DNA from: an uncultured Alistipes sp.
GTDB taxonomy: Bacteria; Bacteroidota; Bacteroidia; Bacteroidales; Rikenellaceae
Length of the DNA stretch: 13,910 bases
Direction: 5' to 3'
Assembly: GCA_959604655.1 (NCBI GenBank)
Contig: CAUHCL010000051.1
Coordinates: 1-13,910 of the forward strand
The notes beneath the pieces were generated by a model, which saw nothing but the letters and a program-made list of their open reading frames with translations, made no database searches and was not told where the DNA came from. Shown here in pieces: positions 13,087-13,910 of this stretch. How positions within the stretch are numbered: position 1 is the first letter of the stretch; every line of letters starts with the position of its first letter. The translations under genes were made by a program, and so were the position numbers.

Positions 13087-13910
13087 ATGAAATTCTATAA
13101 ATATATTTTGACCGTGATAGTTGCCGCGGCGACGCTCTCGTCTTGCAACTACCTTGATAAAGAGCCCGACACCGAGATTACTCTCGAGATGGTCTTCAAC
13201 GATAAATATCGTATGGAGGGTGTGTTGGCTTACGTATACAATGGTCTTCCCGACCCCCTGTGGGGACATACATTCAAATACGGCATGTCTTCGTTGGGCG
13301 ATGATCTGCGTCCGTCGTGGAAATGGCATCAGTGGAGCTGGGACTGTAATAAGCGTGCTACGGGCGAGTGGGCCACTAGTACGGGTTGGAACGGCGACGT
13401 GTGGGCCAATATGCCTCACCGTATCCGCGAGGCCAAACTTTTCCAGGAGAATGTGCATGCAATTCCTGCCGACAATGTGACGCAGAGAGAAGTGGAGTTG
13501 ATGAAGCTCGAATGCCGTGCATTGATCGCATACTACTACTGGTGGTTCGCATACTGGTACGGTCCGTGCCCCTTCGTCGAGGGCGGACATGTCTACGATC
13601 CGTCGACTCCCGCCCAGGAGCTGTATTTCGGCCCGCGTCCGTGGGACGAGATCATCGACTGGTGCGACAAGGAGCTGAAGGAGGTAGCCGATCAGTTGCC
13701 TGCGTCCTACTCCGAACTTATTAAGTTCGGTCGTGTCGACAAACTCTTCTGTCTGGCTACCCGTGCGCGTATGCTGCTGTTCAACGCCAGCCCGCTGGTG
13801 AACGGTAACCCGTGGTATAAGGATCACGTCGATCGCGATGGCGTGAAGCTCTTCCCGCAGGAGTACGATGCGAATAAGTGGAAACGCGCTCTGGATGCCT
13901 GCAAGGAACT
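13087..13910 (+). CDS. susD: SusD/RagB family outer-membrane lipoprotein (5' part; runs off the window)
   Basis: The first 274 residues of a surface-exposed SusD-like lipoprotein that captures ligand and closes as a lid over SusC. The lipoprotein signal ends in LSSC with the acylated Cys at residue 20. Next come NYLDKEPD and an Ala/Tyr-rich stretch with many Trp residues. The helix LECRALIAYYYWWFAYWYGP, followed by CPFVEGG, corresponds to the usual LRAxYYFxLxxxYGxVP motif. RARMLLFNASPLVNGNP corresponds to the typical KARxLLYAASPLFNG repeat helix. It starts 14 bases after the susC stop and is surely co-transcribed. The ATG at 13087 gives a complete signal sequence. The protein is usually 500-600 residues, so about half is missing from the window. 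Confidence 0.93.
   Translation, partial: MKFYKYILTVIVAAATLSSCNYLDKEPDTEITLEMVFNDKYRMEGVLAYVYNGLPDPLWGHTFKYGMSSLGDDLRPSWKWHQWSWDCNKRATGEWATSTGWNGDVWANMPHRIREAKLFQENVHAIPADNVTQREVELMKLECRALIAYYYWWFAYWYGPCPFVEGGHVYDPSTPAQELYFGPRPWDEIIDWCDKELKEVADQLPASYSELIKFGRVDKLFCLATRARMLLFNASPLVNGNPWYKDHVDRDGVKLFPQEYDANKWKRALDACKE

Noticed and set aside
10424..13087. An 887-residue open frame antisense to susC and smaller ones inside the other genes
   Set aside because: These are mirror frames produced by the strongly biased GC-rich codon use of the real genes; no domain is recognisable in them.
1..13910. CRISPR arrays, tRNA or rRNA genes, insertion sequences, prophage genes
   Set aside because: No regularly spaced repeats, no recognisable tRNA or rRNA sequence, no transposase or integrase, and no terminal inverted repeats with target duplications were seen.

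Overview
The window comes from the chromosome of a member of the Bacteroidota, most likely a high-GC gut Bacteroidales such as Alistipes or another Rikenellaceae; the genus is an inference. The phylum rests on a SusC/RagA plus SusD pair, on Bacteroidota-restricted families (DUF4831, TIGR02757), and on promoters of the TTTG / TAnnTTTG type rather than sigma70 type. Coding sequence is GC-rich and tightly packed, while the intergenic gaps are AT-rich.

Layout. Positions 1-147 hold a leftward promoter with an operator-like palindrome for a gene outside the window, overlapped by a bidirectional terminator. From 192 to 3970 everything reads leftward: lolD-like ATPase, TIGR02757 protein and trmN6-like tRNA methyltransferase form one operon. 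A DUF4831 protein and a divergent AlkD-like HEAT protein form a second operon with its own promoter inside the end of trmN6. From 4125 to 4766 the ribosomal genes rpmI and rplT read rightward from a promoter back-to-back with that of lolD; infC is not beside them. After a strong terminator come a DoxX-type membrane protein (rightward) and, convergent to it, a Gfo/Idh/MocA oxidoreductase, with one hairpin covering both stop codons.

From 9457 down to 5488 a leftward cluster encodes a GH13 alpha-amylase-type enzyme, a TPM-domain protein with zinc ribbon and Gly-rich tail, a LemA lipoprotein and the oxidoreductase. Divergent from it, after a gap of about 520 bases, are susC (about 1031 aa when corrected) and susD (cut by the window edge). 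Together these form the core of an outer-membrane glycan or nutrient uptake locus: SusD captures the ligand, SusC imports it with TonB energy, and the nearby GH13 enzyme, which lacks a signal peptide, could act on imported alpha-glucans. The substrate is not shown by the sequence.

The most striking observation is at the start of susC. The only plausible ATG (9976) and its n-region are out of frame with the signal peptide core and the rest of the protein. The switch lies exactly at a run of seven G (10009-10015); six G would give a perfect signal peptide. This is either a homopolymer miscall or slipped-strand phase variation of a SusC transporter. A run of nine C lies about 320 bases upstream in the same intergenic region.
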